Source: Streptomyces sp. ISL-94 (GTDB lineage Bacteria; Actinomycetota; Actinomycetes; Streptomycetales; Streptomycetaceae). From it: a stretch of 64,000 nucleotides of DNA. Shown piece by piece: positions 1 through 10,569 of this stretch (the first letter of the stretch is position 1; the number at the start of each line of letters is the position of its first letter). Position numbers and translations under genes: made by a program. The DNA lies in contig NZ_JAGGOZ010000039.1 in the NCBI RefSeq assembly GCF_018614075.1, positions 1 through 64,000 on the forward strand. The letters are read 5' to 3'. The notes below the pieces were generated by a model. It worked only from the letters and a program-made list of their open reading frames with translations. It was not told the DNA's origin and made no database searches.

Positions 1-3000
1 CCGGTGGATCGAGGCTCAACCTTCGCCGATACCCCGGCAGACCAGCCGATCTTGTCTGCGAACTGCTCCGCCGCCGCGTACATCGCCTGCTCGCTATACG
101 AGAAGGTAACTTCCACATCGCCCGGCGCTACGTCCAGCATTCCCGCCGTGGTGTAGTCGGTGTAGTACGCGTTTCGCACCCAAAAGGTCTGCGACCACAT
201 GACGTCCGGGCCGCCGGACGGCGCGACCAACCCCTTCGGCGTCCTGGGTGGCATCGTGGTGCAGCCATCGCAGTAGTGCCGGGGTTGTTTGCTGCTGGAG
301 CTCTGCGTGTGCTTGGGCGGTCCCGGCTCATGCCCTGGTGTGGTGTTCTCATGGTCGGGTGTAGGGCGGGTGGGGCAGTCGACCTCGGCACACATCCCGC
401 TTGGGTCAGAGTCGGTGAGAGGGCTGTTGTTGGCGTAACTGTAGGCGTTCAAGGCCTGCGTGGCCTCAGGTACCAAGACTGGGTCGACGGAAAGGAAGCG
501 TCCCAGGCTCGGGTCGTATTCGCGGGCTCCAAGGTGAGTAAGTCCGGTGGTCTTGTCCTGGGTACCGCCAACGAAGCCGCGTTCGCCGGGCCAGGCGGCC
601 GGCTTGATGCCACGCTCCTCGCCGAACGGCTTGGCCCCTCGGCGCTGGACCTGGAGGGTGGCGGCATCAATAGCGGTGGTGCCGGTGTTGTGGTGGTCTG
701 CGGCGACGTATGCGACTTTGCCCTCAGATGTGCGGACGATGGTGGTGTCACCCGGAGCCGCGTAGTAGCGGGTGCTGGTGACCTTGTCAGTGGTGGTGTC
801 GCGGGTGAACTCATCCGAGCCGAAATACAGGGTTGTTTTGCCCGGATCCCTACGAGCCAGCCTGTTACCCGCCGCATCGTAGATGTAGGTGGACGTACCC
901 ACGCTAGTGATGGCCGAAGCCAGCTTGCCTTCGGGGGTCCAGGCCAGCGTCTGGTTGGCCCCGGCGGCGCCGGGGCGAGTCAGGGTATTCCCAGTGTTGT
1001 CGTAAGTGAGATCCACGGAGATGGCCGGGCCGGTACCGGTCTTCTTGGCGCTGGACGTCGGGGCGTGCGGGCGTGGAGAGCCCGGCGCCGGGTAGGTGTG
1101 GGTGGTGGTGACCGTCTTTGCCGCGTCGCCTGCGGGGTCGTGGTCGGTGGAGGAGGTGCGGTTGCCGGTCACGTCGTAGGCGAAGGACTGGCGGTAGGGA
1201 GCCGGGCCGCCGATCTTGCCCGGCTGCGGGGTGGTGTTGGTACAGCCTCCGACGCCGGGTACGGAGGGGCCGGGCTGGGTCGTCGTGGTGCCCGTGTCGG
1301 TCCAGGCCTGGGTCAGGCGGCGCAGGTAGTCGTAGGTGAAGCACTGGGTGTCGCGCGTGGTGCCCTGGGTGCTGGTGACCGAGGTAACGTCGCCGGCCGG
1401 GGTGTAGGTGTAGTCGGTGATGTCGACCGGGGTGGCTGCGTCCTGCTTCTTGAGCTGCGTGGTCAGGAGGCGGCCTGTGGCCGGGTCGTGCATCTTGGTG
1501 AGGCTCACCTGCCGGGGATCGTCACCGAAGGTCGTGCGCTGTACTGCGCCGAACTCGTCGTAGTCGGTGAAGTTGACGTAGCCGACGTTGTCGGAGCCGT
1601 AGGAGACGGGGAGGCCATTGATGTTGCGGCCGGTGTAGAGGCGTTCCTGGGGCAGGCCGCCCATGGCGGGCAGTGTGGTGCGGCGCTCCAATCCGGTGAT
1701 GGGGTCGTAAGTGGTGGCGGCGGTGTACGTGCCGGTGAGGGCGCCTTCTCCGGCGGGGACGGTCAGCTTGGTGCCAGTGGGCCGGTAACCGGTGTCGTAC
1801 CCGGTGGTCTCCTGCCGCCAGGGCTTGCCGTCCACCCAGCTGGTGGAGGCCGTGAGCTGGCCGGGCAGCAGAGTGTCGTATTCGTAGGTGGCCAGTTTGG
1901 TTCCGTCGACGGCGTTCAGATTGCGGGAGACGGGACGGCCCAGGATGTCGTAGCTGGTAAAGACCGTGGTACCGCGGGCATCCACGGTGGAGACGGGATG
2001 GTCGGCGTTGTCGTACGTGACGGTCGAGGTGCCCTTGTCGGGGTCGACCGAGCGGATCTGGCGGCCGCGGAGATCGTAGTCGTAGGTCCAGGCGTTGCCG
2101 GCCGGGTCGGTGATCTGGGTCAGTTTGCCGTCGGTGTTGTAGGCGTAGCGGGTGGTGTCGTAGTCACCCTCGGGCTTGATGCCCTTGTACTTGCGGCGCT
2201 CTACCGTGCGGCCACGGGCGTCGGTGATGACGCTGCTGGCCATCTCACCCCGCGGCGGAGTGGTGTCGGTGCGGTCGGCGCCGGGGTAGGCGGTGGTGGT
2301 GCGCCACTGCTCGATCGCCTTCGAGGAGAAGGTCTTGGCGACTGGACGGCCGAGACCGTCGTACAGGGTGCCGTTCTGGGCGGGAATCATGTTCTCGTTG
2401 GCGATGAAGCGGGTCTTCGCGGGATCGGAGGTGTTGTTGAAGTAGGACTCGTTGGTCTTGAAGGCGCGGCCGAGGCTGTCGTAGTAGGTGTCGGCGATGA
2501 GGCGGCTGGTCGCTGCTCCGTTCAGCGGGGTCGACTGGACCTGGATCTTCTGTCCAAGGGCGTCGAGGATGGCGATAGAGGTCCCGTAGGACTGGTCCGA
2601 CCGGAGCGTTTGCGTGGTGACCGAGCTGGTGCCGGTGCTGGTGAGGTCGTAGGTGAACACCTTGCTCGCGGTCTCGCTGCGGGCACGGCCGGGCAGCCAG
2701 ACGGCGGTGGTGCGGCCCAGCGCGTCGTAGGACACCTCGGTGACCCGGTTGTTCTGGTCCACGGTCTTGACCGGTACGCCGCGCAGCGGGTGCAGGGTGG
2801 TCGTGGTCGTCCAGTCCTTGGCGTTGGTGACCTTGACCGTGGTGGCGGGCGCCGGTGCGGCCGGCTCGTACGCCGTCGTGGTTTTCTCGCCCGTGGCGTC
2901 AGTGGCGCTGGTAACGCGGCCGTAGGCGTCGTAGGTGGTCGTGCCCTTCAGGCCGTACTTCGGCTGGCCTCCCTCGAAGCGGTCCAGGTCCTCCGTCCGG

Positions 3001-6000
3001 GTGACATGGCCGGGTCCGGTGAGGGTTCCGTGGGGCTGGTCGTCGTAGAATGTGCGGTCCTGGCTAAGGATGTTCGCCTCGGTCGCGGCGGTGGTGCAGT
3101 CGCCGCTCTGGATCTGGGTGGTCTCGGAAACCCGGTCGATCATCCAGGCGGCGGTGTTGCGGGCGTACTTGGTGATGGTGCAGGTGTCCGGGAGGCCGTC
3201 CGCCTGGTCCCGGGTCCATTCCTCCATGCCGTAAGTGTCGTCGTACTTGACGGTCTCCGAGGTGGTCTGCCAGGTCTTGTCGGCGCGTAGCTTCTTCTCA
3301 CGGGAGGATCCGTCGCGCTGCATTTGAGCTGTGAGTGCGGGGAGCTTGGTGCCGCGGCTGCGGTTCGCGGTTTCCTTGGAGAGCCAGGGCTCGTTCTGGG
3401 AGACAGCGACGAGTTCGCCGCCGTCGGAAGCGAAGGTCTGAGTCTCTCGGACTGTGCCGGCGAGCGGGTTGCTGTCCTTGACCGTGTTCCCCGTGAGGCC
3501 GGTGAAGGTGGCGGTGCGCTTGGTTCCGTCAGCCTTGACGTCGCCGTCCATGCCGCGCAAGTAGAAGGTGGCGGACTTGGCGACAGCGTCGGGGGCGGTG
3601 CCGGAGCGGGTGATGACCTGTTCATAGCCGCGGAACTGGTTCCAGGTGCGGCGCTTGTCCTCGGTCAGCTCCTCGTCGTCGCGGTGCCAGGCGGCGCCGC
3701 CGACGTATTCGTAACGTGTCTCCTGAGGGCGAGAGCCACCGAAGGGGTCGAGTTCGGTGACCCGCGTGACGACGTACTTGTGGAACCAGTCCAGGGTGGG
3801 GTCGAGCGGGCTTTTCTCGTCCGGGTTCCAGTAGACGGGGAAGCAGCGTGTGGTGTTCAGGTCCTTCGATGCCGGCAGTCCGGCGCCCGGTGAGCAGTCC
3901 GGGTCCGCGTATCCGACATCCGTGACCTGACCGGTCTCGGAGGTGATGGCGACAAGCCGGCGGCGGTTCATCGCGGGCCTGTTGTCGACACTGGAATCGA
4001 CACGGTTGTTCCGGAACTGGCCGGTGAAGGTGACGGGCTTGGTGGGGAGGGTGGTCGTTCCGTCATGGCCGGTGTGCAGCAGGGACGCCAGCCACAGGGC
4101 GGGGGCGGTTTTGTCCGCCGGGTCAGGGAACTCGTGTGCCAGTTCGTAGGAGTCGACGTTGTCGTAGCCGCCCGTGCCGTTCAGGACCTGGGTGGTGATG
4201 TTCGTGAGGCGCTTGGTGGTCCAGAACGTGGCGGCGTAGTTCTCGCAGGTGCCCGTGGCCGCGCAGTTCTGGTCGAAGGGAACGTCTTTCCACTTGGTGG
4301 CGTTGGCTGTGGTCAGCTTCGCCGGGGCGCAGTCGAAGTCCTTCTCCGGTAGACAGCGCTCGGAGGTGGTGAAGAGGACCTGGGCAGTCGGCTTGACGGT
4401 GTCCGCGTCGGCCAGCTTCGAACCGTAGGTGATCTTGGCGAGGTTGCCGCCGCGGATGTAGGAGGTAAGCGTGCCGTTGGGCGTCGCCTCGGATACTCCA
4501 CGTTTGTAGTAGTTGGTCTCCGTGTTGTACCAGTGGGTGATCACACCGCCGCGCGGGTCGACGACGAAGTCGAGGTTCCAGCGCCAGGCCTGCTGGCACC
4601 AGGAGGTGGCGAAGGTGGACTTGTTGCACTCCTCGCCCGCATTGTTCCCGTAGACAGGGGTGTTCCAGGCAGAGTTGGTGGCCGGCGCGGTGGAGCTGCC
4701 GGGCTTACGGCCGACACCGAAGTAGTACTGAGTGCCGTCGGGCGTGGTGATCTTCCAGTACTCGCCGTTGTTGTCGCCGTTGGCCGCGCCGGTCAGCTTC
4801 TCGACTTTCGAAGCGTCGTCGTTCTCAAGCCGCCAAGTGCCGGACGAGTCGTCACGTACAAGGGTCGAGGACTTGCCGTTCAGGGAGACGGTCGCGTTGT
4901 GACCGGCCAGGCACTGCTCGCTGGAGTCGGCTTGGCCGTCCTTCGAACAGGGCTTGAAGCTGCGCTCGACGAAGCCGGGCGAGTAGTCCCAGCCCTCTCC
5001 GATCCATGAGGCCTGGTTGTTCGTGGCAGCGGTGCGGCCGTCCACGGACTGAGAGCTGTAGTCGAGGGAGATGGTGGGCTTGGAGCCGCCCAGCCCGTCC
5101 GGAACGTTGATCGGGTACGACCAGGAGAACCCGCCGGCGTTCCCGCTGCGGCTCCACTTGCCCGACGGTGCCAGGCTGGTCGCGGTGTAGGTGCCCGCGG
5201 GGCCGCCCGGTGCGGCTGTCACGCCGAACACCGTAGCCCCGCCCGAGGCAGCAGTAGCAACGCTATTGCGTGCACTCTCGGCTGCCGAGTCACCCTTGAG
5301 GGGAACTTCCGCGCTGAGCAGCCCCGCCCTGTCGCCGTCCCTGACGGTGGTGACGGGTGTCTGCGTACGGCATTCCGTACGCTCGGGGGTGGTCAGTGCG
5401 CATTCGGGAAGCGTGACCAGGCGGCTCCGGTACAGCCAGTCACCTGCGAAAGCACCCGCGATGTGCGAGACGTCCACCGAGACCTTGACCGGACCGGCCT
5501 TCAGCGCTTCCCCGGACGGACGGATCGCGAGCAGCAGGCCCTTGATGCCGGCTTTCTCTGCTGTGGCCCTGTCCGTGAGCTGCACAGCGGCTTTGCCCGT
5601 GCGTGGAGCGTCCTTGGCTGACGCGGGGCTCACCCAGACGGGAGCGGCGCCTACGCGGCTCGGGTCGGCGGCAGGGGCCGCCGGGGCACCGGAGGGTGCG
5701 GGCGTGGTGAAGAGGGAACCGGGCGGAGCAGCGGGTGCCACAGCGCCGAGATCCACCTCGGCAAGAGAGGCAGGCGGCCAGTACACATCTTTCGGGCGCC
5801 AGGCTGTGGCACCGGCACCCTTAGGCGCCTTCGGATCGACCTTTGGAGCGTTCTTCCCAGAGACCGACTCGGTTTTCTTTAGTACGCCCGGCGACCAGCG
5901 GCGTTGATCTTTGGACTGCCACTGCGCGGCTTGGGCGGTGCCCGTGCCGACGACCAGCGAGAGTGCCACTAACACTGGAATTGCGATGCGCTGTTTGATC

Positions 6001-6017
6001 TTCGAGTTACTTCTCAT
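1..6017 (-). CDS. RHS-repeat secreted protein, polymorphic-toxin type (3' end beyond window)
   Basis: The frame is open from an ATG at 6017 to the left edge, giving at least 2005 residues. Residues 1-30 form a signal peptide (basic start, then a hydrophobic stretch ending AQA). Around residues 290-325 is a SpvB/TcdB-like strand motif (WSYPINVP, then LDYSSQSVDGR). Many YD/RHS repeats follow, such as YIYDAAGNRLARRD, and the core signature ends with YDPSLGRFLSVDP near residue 1840 and DPSGMC near 1874. The last 130 visible residues are a variable tail with no domain I recognise. In this family the RHS shell encloses a C-terminal toxin and immunity genes lie downstream, which here is off the window. 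Start-codon spacing from a Shine-Dalgarno site is weak. Both ends read in the same frame, but I did not check every codon between them. Confidence 0.9.
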   Translation of the reverse strand, partial: MRSNSKIKQRIAIPVLVALSLVVGTGTAQAAQWQSKDQRRWSPGVLKKTESVSGKNAPKVDPKAPKGAGATAWRPKDVYWPPASLAEVDLGAVAPAAPPGSLFTTPAPSGAPAAPAADPSRVGAAPVWVSPASAKDAPRTGKAAVQLTDRATAEKAGIKGLLLAIRPSGEALKAGPVKVSVDVSHIAGAFAGDWLYRSRLVTLPECALTTPERTECRTQTPVTTVRDGDRAGLLSAEVPLKGDSAAESARNSVATAASGGATVFGVTAAPGGPAGTYTATSLAPSGKWSRSGNAGGFSWSYPINVPDGLGGSKPTISLDYSSQSVDGRTAATNNQASWIGEGWDYSPGFVERSFKPCSKDGQADSSEQCLAGHNATVSLNGKSSTLVRDDSSGTWRLENDDASKVEKLTGAANGDNNGEYWKITTPDGTQYYFGVGRKPGSSTAPATNSAWNTPVYGNNAGEECNKSTFATSWCQQAWRWNLDFVVDPRGGVITHWYNTETNYYKRGVSEATPNGTLTSYIRGGNLAKITYGSKLADADTVKPTAQVLFTTSERCLPEKDFDCAPAKLTTANATKWKDVPFDQNCAATGTCENYAATFWTTKRLTNITTQVLNGTGGYDNVDSYELAHEFPDPADKTAPALWLASLLHTGHDGTTTLPTKPVTFTGQFRNNRVDSSVDNRPAMNRRRLVAITSETGQVTDVGYADPDCSPGAGLPASKDLNTTRCFPVYWNPDEKSPLDPTLDWFHKYVVTRVTELDPFGGSRPQETRYEYVGGAAWHRDDEELTEDKRRTWNQFRGYEQVITRSGTAPDAVAKSATFYLRGMDGDVKADGTKRTATFTGLTGNTVKDSNPLAGTVRETQTFASDGGELVAVSQNEPWLSKETANRSRGTKLPALTAQMQRDGSSREKKLRADKTWQTTSETVKYDDTYGMEEWTRDQADGLPDTCTITKYARNTAAWMIDRVSETTQIQSGDCTTAATEANILSQDRTFYDDQPHGTLTGPGHVTRTEDLDRFEGGQPKYGLKGTTTYDAYGRVTSATDATGEKTTTAYEPAAPAPATTVKVTNAKDWTTTTTLHPLRGVPVKTVDQNNRVTEVSYDALGRTTAVWLPGRARSETASKVFTYDLTSTGTSSVTTQTLRSDQSYGTSIAILDALGQKIQVQSTPLNGAATSRLIADTYYDSLGRAFKTNESYFNNTSDPAKTRFIANENMIPAQNGTLYDGLGRPVAKTFSSKAIEQWRTTTAYPGADRTDTTPPRGEMASSVITDARGRTVERRKYKGIKPEGDYDTTRYAYNTDGKLTQITDPAGNAWTYDYDLRGRQIRSVDPDKGTSTVTYDNADHPVSTVDARGTTVFTSYDILGRPVSRNLNAVDGTKLATYEYDTLLPGQLTASTSWVDGKPWRQETTGYDTGYRPTGTKLTVPAGEGALTGTYTAATTYDPITGLERRTTLPAMGGLPQERLYTGRNINGLPVSYGSDNVGYVNFTDYDEFGAVQRTTFGDDPRQVSLTKMHDPATGRLLTTQLKKQDAATPVDITDYTYTPAGDVTSVTSTQGTTRDTQCFTYDYLRRLTQAWTDTGTTTTQPGPSVPGVGGCTNTTPQPGKIGGPAPYRQSFAYDVTGNRTSSTDHDPAGDAAKTVTTTHTYPAPGSPRPHAPTSSAKKTGTGPAISVDLTYDNTGNTLTRPGAAGANQTLAWTPEGKLASAITSVGTSTYIYDAAGNRLARRDPGKTTLYFGSDEFTRDTTTDKVTSTRYYAAPGDTTIVRTSEGKVAYVAADHHNTGTTAIDAATLQVQRRGAKPFGEERGIKPAAWPGERGFVGGTQDKTTGLTHLGAREYDPSLGRFLSVDPVLVPEATQALNAYSYANNSPLTDSDPSGMCAEVDCPTRPTPDHENTTPGHEPGPPKHTQSSSSKQPRHYCDGCTTMPPRTPKGLVAPSGGPDVMWSQTFWVRNAYYTDYTTAGMLDVAPGDVEVTFSYSEQAMYAAAEQFADKIGWSAGVSAKVEPRST

Positions 6018-6350
6018 CGCGCGAAGTCCAGCTCTTGGTAACGGCACGGCATGCCCCCCACGGTCGCCGAGTGGATCAATTGGCCTGAGAGCCTAGCCTG
6101 TTGTCGGTTCGCCAAACGCGAACCAACCCGGACAAGACACCTCCGTCCGACCTGTGAGATTAGAAAGATCGCCTGAAACTCGACCGTCCACTTGAGTGAT
6201 GGCTTGATTCCGGCGATCGATTTATCACGATCCTGCGAAATAGTTCCAGGGAATACTCGGTTCCGAATTCGTTATCCTGCGCAACGCAAGCGAAGGAGCT
6301 GTTAGCGTTCACGCCCAGTTGTCGGAAACGATCACACTGGGGAGTTTGCC
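6018..6350. promoter_or_regulatory. Divergent intergenic region between RHS gene and lectin gene
   Basis: This AT-richer 333-base gap must hold promoters for both divergent genes. The 13-base sequence CCGTGGGGGGCAT begins at 6349 on the plus strand and recurs inverted at 6063-6051, at the same place relative to each transcript's start region. On the minus side it opens a possible 15-codon reading frame (6061-6014) whose TGA overlaps the RHS ATG. I could not assign -35/-10 boxes with confidence. Confidence 0.5.
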
Positions 6351-9300
6351 GTGGGGGGCATATCGCGAAGAATGCGACCAGCCAGTCGGCCGGTCGCCGC
6401 GGCAGGGCTGGTCGCACTGGCCCTGTCCATCACGTCCGTCGGCGTGGCGCCGAGCGCCACCGCAGTGGACAAACCATCCGCACCGACCGCTCAGACTCCG
6501 CCGGAGAGGCCGACGACCGAGCGGGAGCGGGCAGAAGACGCCGCGCTGGCCGAGGCGAAGCGCACGGGGAAGTCGGTGCCGGTGCAGGTGGCGACGACGG
6601 AGACCGACACCGTGGTGGCCAACCCGGACGGCACGTTGGGGTTGACTCGCAGCGTCGCGCCCCTGCGGACCAAGCCCGATGGCAACTGGGTCGATTTGGA
6701 CGCCACCCTGGTCAAGGCGGCCGACGGCGCGCTCCGCCCGAAGGCGACGGTGAGCGGCCTGACCCTGTCCGGGGGCGGCACCGCGCCGCTGGCCACCCTG
6801 GACCAGGACGGCAAGCAGCTCGTGCTGACCTGGCCGGAGCCTCTTCCCTTACCCGTGCTGGAGGGTGACAGCGCCCTCTACCGCGAGGTGATCCCGGGCA
6901 TCGATCTCAAGGTGACGGCCGATGTGAGCGGTGGCATCTCCCAGATCCTCGTCGTCAAGTCCGCCGAGGCCGCCAAGCACCCGAAGCTCACCAAACTGAC
7001 CATGGGGCTCAAGGGCGAGGGCGTGAGCGTCTCCGCCGACGGTAATGGCAACCTGAAGGCAGCCGACGGATCGGGCCGTACCGTATTCCAGGCGCCGACG
7101 CCGACCATGTGGGACTCCACTGCTCCGGTCCAGGCTCCACTGGCCAAGTCCTCCGGCACTTCCTTCTCGAAGACTGCGCTCACCCAATCCGGCACGGACG
7201 GCGAGGCGGCCAGGTCCGCCTCGGACAGCACCGGCCCGGCAGATTCCGCGAAGGTCACCCGGCTCCAGGCCGACCTCGGCAAGGACTCCCTCGCCCTGAC
7301 CCCGGACAAGGCCTTCCTGACCGATCCCGCCACGGCCTACCCGGTCTTCATCGACCCTGCCTGGCAGCCCACCAACCGCGGTACCCAGCACTGGGCCTGG
7401 GTGCAGGAGGCGTACCCGACCACCGTCAGCTACGACGACTACGGCGACACCTACGACCCGGGCGTCGGCTACCAGCGCTGGCGCACCAGGACGGGCCTGG
7501 AGCGCTACTACGTCCAGCTCGACACCAGCGACCTGCGCGACAAGGCCATCAAGAAGGCCTCGTTCTTCGCCACCCAGTCATACGCCGCCGACGCCGGCTG
7601 CGGCAACACCTACAACGTGGACCTGCACTCCACCGAACCGCTGCTCTCGGACATCACCTGGAACACCCAGCCCCGCGACTGGGAGGTCCTGCGTACGACC
7701 TCCCTCAACAGCGCGGGCGGCCCCGGCTGCCCCGGCTCCACCACACGCGGCGAATGGGACGTGCGCGACCACCTCGCCGCCAACGAATGGCGCGGCAGCA
7801 TCACCTATGCCCTCTTCGCCTCCAACGAGTCCAAGAGCAGCAGCAACACTTCCTTCAAGCGGTTCACCCGCGACAAGAACAACCTGCCGTTCCTCTACAT
7901 CGAGTACAACCGGGCGCCGTACGACCCATGGGAGCTCGGTACGTTCCCCGTGCCGCAGAACCCGAACGGCAACGGCTGCGGCTGGGTGGGTGCCACCAAC
8001 TACGCCGGCCTCAGCATCGGAGCCTGGATCGGCGACCCGGACGGGCAGCCCAACGACGCCATCTTCGACGTCGTCGACACCGCCAGTGGCGCCGTGGCGT
8101 ACAGCAGCGGCTGGATAGGGGCCGCAAGCGGAACTCACTGGGTGTCCGCACACCCCACCAACCTCACGGACGGCCACGCCTACCTCTGGCGCGTGCGTGG
8201 CGGTGACGGCGACATGATGTCGGTCAATTCCAGCACCGGCTGCACCTTCACGATGGACACGCAGCCGCCGTCCGTCCCGGTCGTCACCTCTGCCGAGTAC
8301 CCGCCGTCCGGCACCCTGCCCGGCTCCACCAAGTACATCGGCCAGCCCGGAACCTTCACCGTGAAGGCCGCCGACCCCCTCAGCGGCGTCCTGCACTACG
8401 AATGGGCCTTCAACTCGACCATCCCGGTGGGCGGCGCCAACCGCGTCGACCCCACCGCCGACGGCAGCGCGGCCATCCCGCTGACTCCGACGACCTGGGG
8501 CACGAACATCCTGCGCGTCCAGGCCGTGGACCGAGCCGGCAACCGCTCGCAGCAGCAGACTTACGCCTTCTACGTCCCCGACAACCCGAACGCGAAGACC
8601 ACGCTGGGAGACATCACCGGCGACGAACGCGTCGACTTCATCGCACCCGCGGACAACGGAGACCTCGTCGTCTACCCGACCGCAGTCGACCCCGCCGCCG
8701 GCGGCGTCATCGCCTCCAACGTGGCCAACAGCCCCGGCGGCAAAGGCTGGGGCGCAGGCACCCTGACCACCCACCGCGGCGGCAACGGCATCCGCATCGA
8801 CGACCTCTGGGTCCACCGGGACGGACAGCTCAAGCTCTACCGCAACTCCCTCACCCAGGGGGGACTCGCGGCCAACGGCGGGCTGTACTACAACGCAGGC
8901 AAGGCCGTGGCCGTCCAGCGGCCTTACGCAGAAGACTGCAAGGTGGCCGCCACCGGCCAGCCATGCGGCACCGAGTACGCCGAGGACTGGACCCGGGTCA
9001 AGCAGATGCTCGCCGTCGGCGACGCACTGCCGGAAACAGGCGTCACCCCTCGCAATGACCTCCTCACCGTGGAAAACGACGGCACGAACAGCTCACTGGT
9101 CCTGTTGCAGGGCACCGGCACCACCGGTGAACTGCGCGACCCGGTCGTGCTCGTCCTCAGCCGCTCCGGCTGGGACAACCTCACCCTCATCGCCCCCGGC
9201 GACGCCACCGGCGACGGCCTCCCCGACCTCTGGGCCCGCGACAAAACCACTGGCGACCTCTACCAGTACGCCAACGTCGCCGGAAACCCCGCGGCCCTCG

Positions 9301-10556
9301 GAGACCACACCAAGCGCACCAAGATCGGCTCCGGACTCCAAGCGGCCACCCATCCCGTCGTCGGCTCCTCCGGCGACACCAACGCCGACGGCCTCCCCGA
9401 CCTGTGGGCCCTGGACAGCCTCCACCGGCTCCGTACCTGGGACGGCGTCGCCACCGCCGGAAAGGTCACCGGCTTCCAGGCGGCTCACACCATGGGCGAC
9501 GCACGTATCTCCACCTCACAGTGGAAGCTGAACGAAGGCACCGGCACCACCGCCGCCGACCTGCGCGGCCGTAGCAACGCCACGCTCAGCGCCACCGGCG
9601 CCATCTGGAGCGACGCAACCGTCGCCGGCACGGCGACCAGGGTCGTCTCCCTCGACGGCACGACCGGCACCGTCACCGCCGCCGGCCCCGGCGTCGACAC
9701 CAGCCGCAGCTTCACCGTCTCCACCTGGGCCAAGTCCGACAAGCCGTCCAGCATCGTCCTCAGCCAGGACGGACAGCACGCCAGCGGATTCATCCTCTGG
9801 CACGACCAGGACGGCACCTGGCGGTTCGGAATGTCCAAGAAGGACGACGACAACTGGGACTACGACCAGACCATCGTCATGAACGACGCAGCCAAGGCCC
9901 GCATCAGCGTGTGGACCCAGCTCACCGCCACCTACGACGACAAGACCGGCATGATCGCCCTCTACGTCAACGGCACCCTCGCCGGAACCGGGCACCACGC
10001 CAAGGCCAACGCCTGGAACGCCACCGGCCCCCTCGTCCTGGGCCGCTACAAGAACCAGAGCAAGCCGGACCCGGCCTCCTACCTCAAGGGATCCATCAGC
10101 AACCCGGCCGTCTACAACCACTCCACCGTCCCCTCCGCGACCCGCACCACCCTGGTGTCGGCCGTCAGCAGCAACAAATGCGTCGACGACTACCCTGCGA
10201 GCAACGAGGAGGGAAAGCTCATCCAGATCTGGGACTGCGACGTCAACGGCACCACCCAGCGTTTCGAGATCGGTGAGAACGGGGAGCTGCGGGCGGCCGG
10301 GAAGTGCGTGAGCACCGGTGGCGGTACGCAGAACCGCACGCTGCTCCAGATCTCGACCTGCAACGGCACCGGAGCCCAGCAATGGCTCCCCACCGCTGCC
10401 AGCGGCTTCTACAACCCGCAGTCCGGGCGCTGCATCGATCTTCCGAACGCGCGCCTCGACAACGGCACACGGCTCGAGCTCCAAGACTGCAACCAGTCCA
10501 ACGCGCAGCGCTGGCTCGCCTCAGGGCTTGCCTCGCCGCTGGGCACCACTGGCTGA
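6351..10556 (+). CDS. Large secreted FG-GAP/LamG/ricin-lectin multidomain protein
   Basis: The GTG start is preceded by GGGGAG (6339-6344). The 1401-residue product begins with a signal peptide (about residues 1-38). The N-terminal third is a beta-rich region of the type found beside Streptomyces RHS genes. A DNRLRE-like segment lies at about 340-520 and Ig-like segments at about 520-745. FG-GAP/VCBS repeats of the form GDxxGDGLPDLW lie near 754, 944 and 1007. A LamG/concanavalin-like domain spans about 1057-1260 (SQWKLNEGTGT, WTQLTATYDD, ALYVNGTLAG). A C-terminal ricin B beta-trefoil (1267-1401) has QxW-type repeats AQQW and AQRW. It is probably an exported carbohydrate-binding partner of the divergent RHS protein; that role is inference. 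Confidence 0.9.
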   Translation: MGGISRRMRPASRPVAAAGLVALALSITSVGVAPSATAVDKPSAPTAQTPPERPTTERERAEDAALAEAKRTGKSVPVQVATTETDTVVANPDGTLGLTRSVAPLRTKPDGNWVDLDATLVKAADGALRPKATVSGLTLSGGGTAPLATLDQDGKQLVLTWPEPLPLPVLEGDSALYREVIPGIDLKVTADVSGGISQILVVKSAEAAKHPKLTKLTMGLKGEGVSVSADGNGNLKAADGSGRTVFQAPTPTMWDSTAPVQAPLAKSSGTSFSKTALTQSGTDGEAARSASDSTGPADSAKVTRLQADLGKDSLALTPDKAFLTDPATAYPVFIDPAWQPTNRGTQHWAWVQEAYPTTVSYDDYGDTYDPGVGYQRWRTRTGLERYYVQLDTSDLRDKAIKKASFFATQSYAADAGCGNTYNVDLHSTEPLLSDITWNTQPRDWEVLRTTSLNSAGGPGCPGSTTRGEWDVRDHLAANEWRGSITYALFASNESKSSSNTSFKRFTRDKNNLPFLYIEYNRAPYDPWELGTFPVPQNPNGNGCGWVGATNYAGLSIGAWIGDPDGQPNDAIFDVVDTASGAVAYSSGWIGAASGTHWVSAHPTNLTDGHAYLWRVRGGDGDMMSVNSSTGCTFTMDTQPPSVPVVTSAEYPPSGTLPGSTKYIGQPGTFTVKAADPLSGVLHYEWAFNSTIPVGGANRVDPTADGSAAIPLTPTTWGTNILRVQAVDRAGNRSQQQTYAFYVPDNPNAKTTLGDITGDERVDFIAPADNGDLVVYPTAVDPAAGGVIASNVANSPGGKGWGAGTLTTHRGGNGIRIDDLWVHRDGQLKLYRNSLTQGGLAANGGLYYNAGKAVAVQRPYAEDCKVAATGQPCGTEYAEDWTRVKQMLAVGDALPETGVTPRNDLLTVENDGTNSSLVLLQGTGTTGELRDPVVLVLSRSGWDNLTLIAPGDATGDGLPDLWARDKTTGDLYQYANVAGNPAALGDHTKRTKIGSGLQAATHPVVGSSGDTNADGLPDLWALDSLHRLRTWDGVATAGKVTGFQAAHTMGDARISTSQWKLNEGTGTTAADLRGRSNATLSATGAIWSDATVAGTATRVVSLDGTTGTVTAAGPGVDTSRSFTVSTWAKSDKPSSIVLSQDGQHASGFILWHDQDGTWRFGMSKKDDDNWDYDQTIVMNDAAKARISVWTQLTATYDDKTGMIALYVNGTLAGTGHHAKANAWNATGPLVLGRYKNQSKPDPASYLKGSISNPAVYNHSTVPSATRTTLVSAVSSNKCVDDYPASNEEGKLIQIWDCDVNGTTQRFEIGENGELRAAGKCVSTGGGTQNRTLLQISTCNGTGAQQWLPTAASGFYNPQSGRCIDLPNARLDNGTRLELQDCNQSNAQRWLASGLASPLGTTG

Positions 10557-10569
10557 CCTCACCCCCTAT

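Noticed and set aside
276..3290. Long plus-strand open frame of about 1000 residues
   Set aside because: It is antisense to the RHS gene; its Gly/Val/Arg-rich product has no domain pattern and reflects high third-position GC on the real minus strand.
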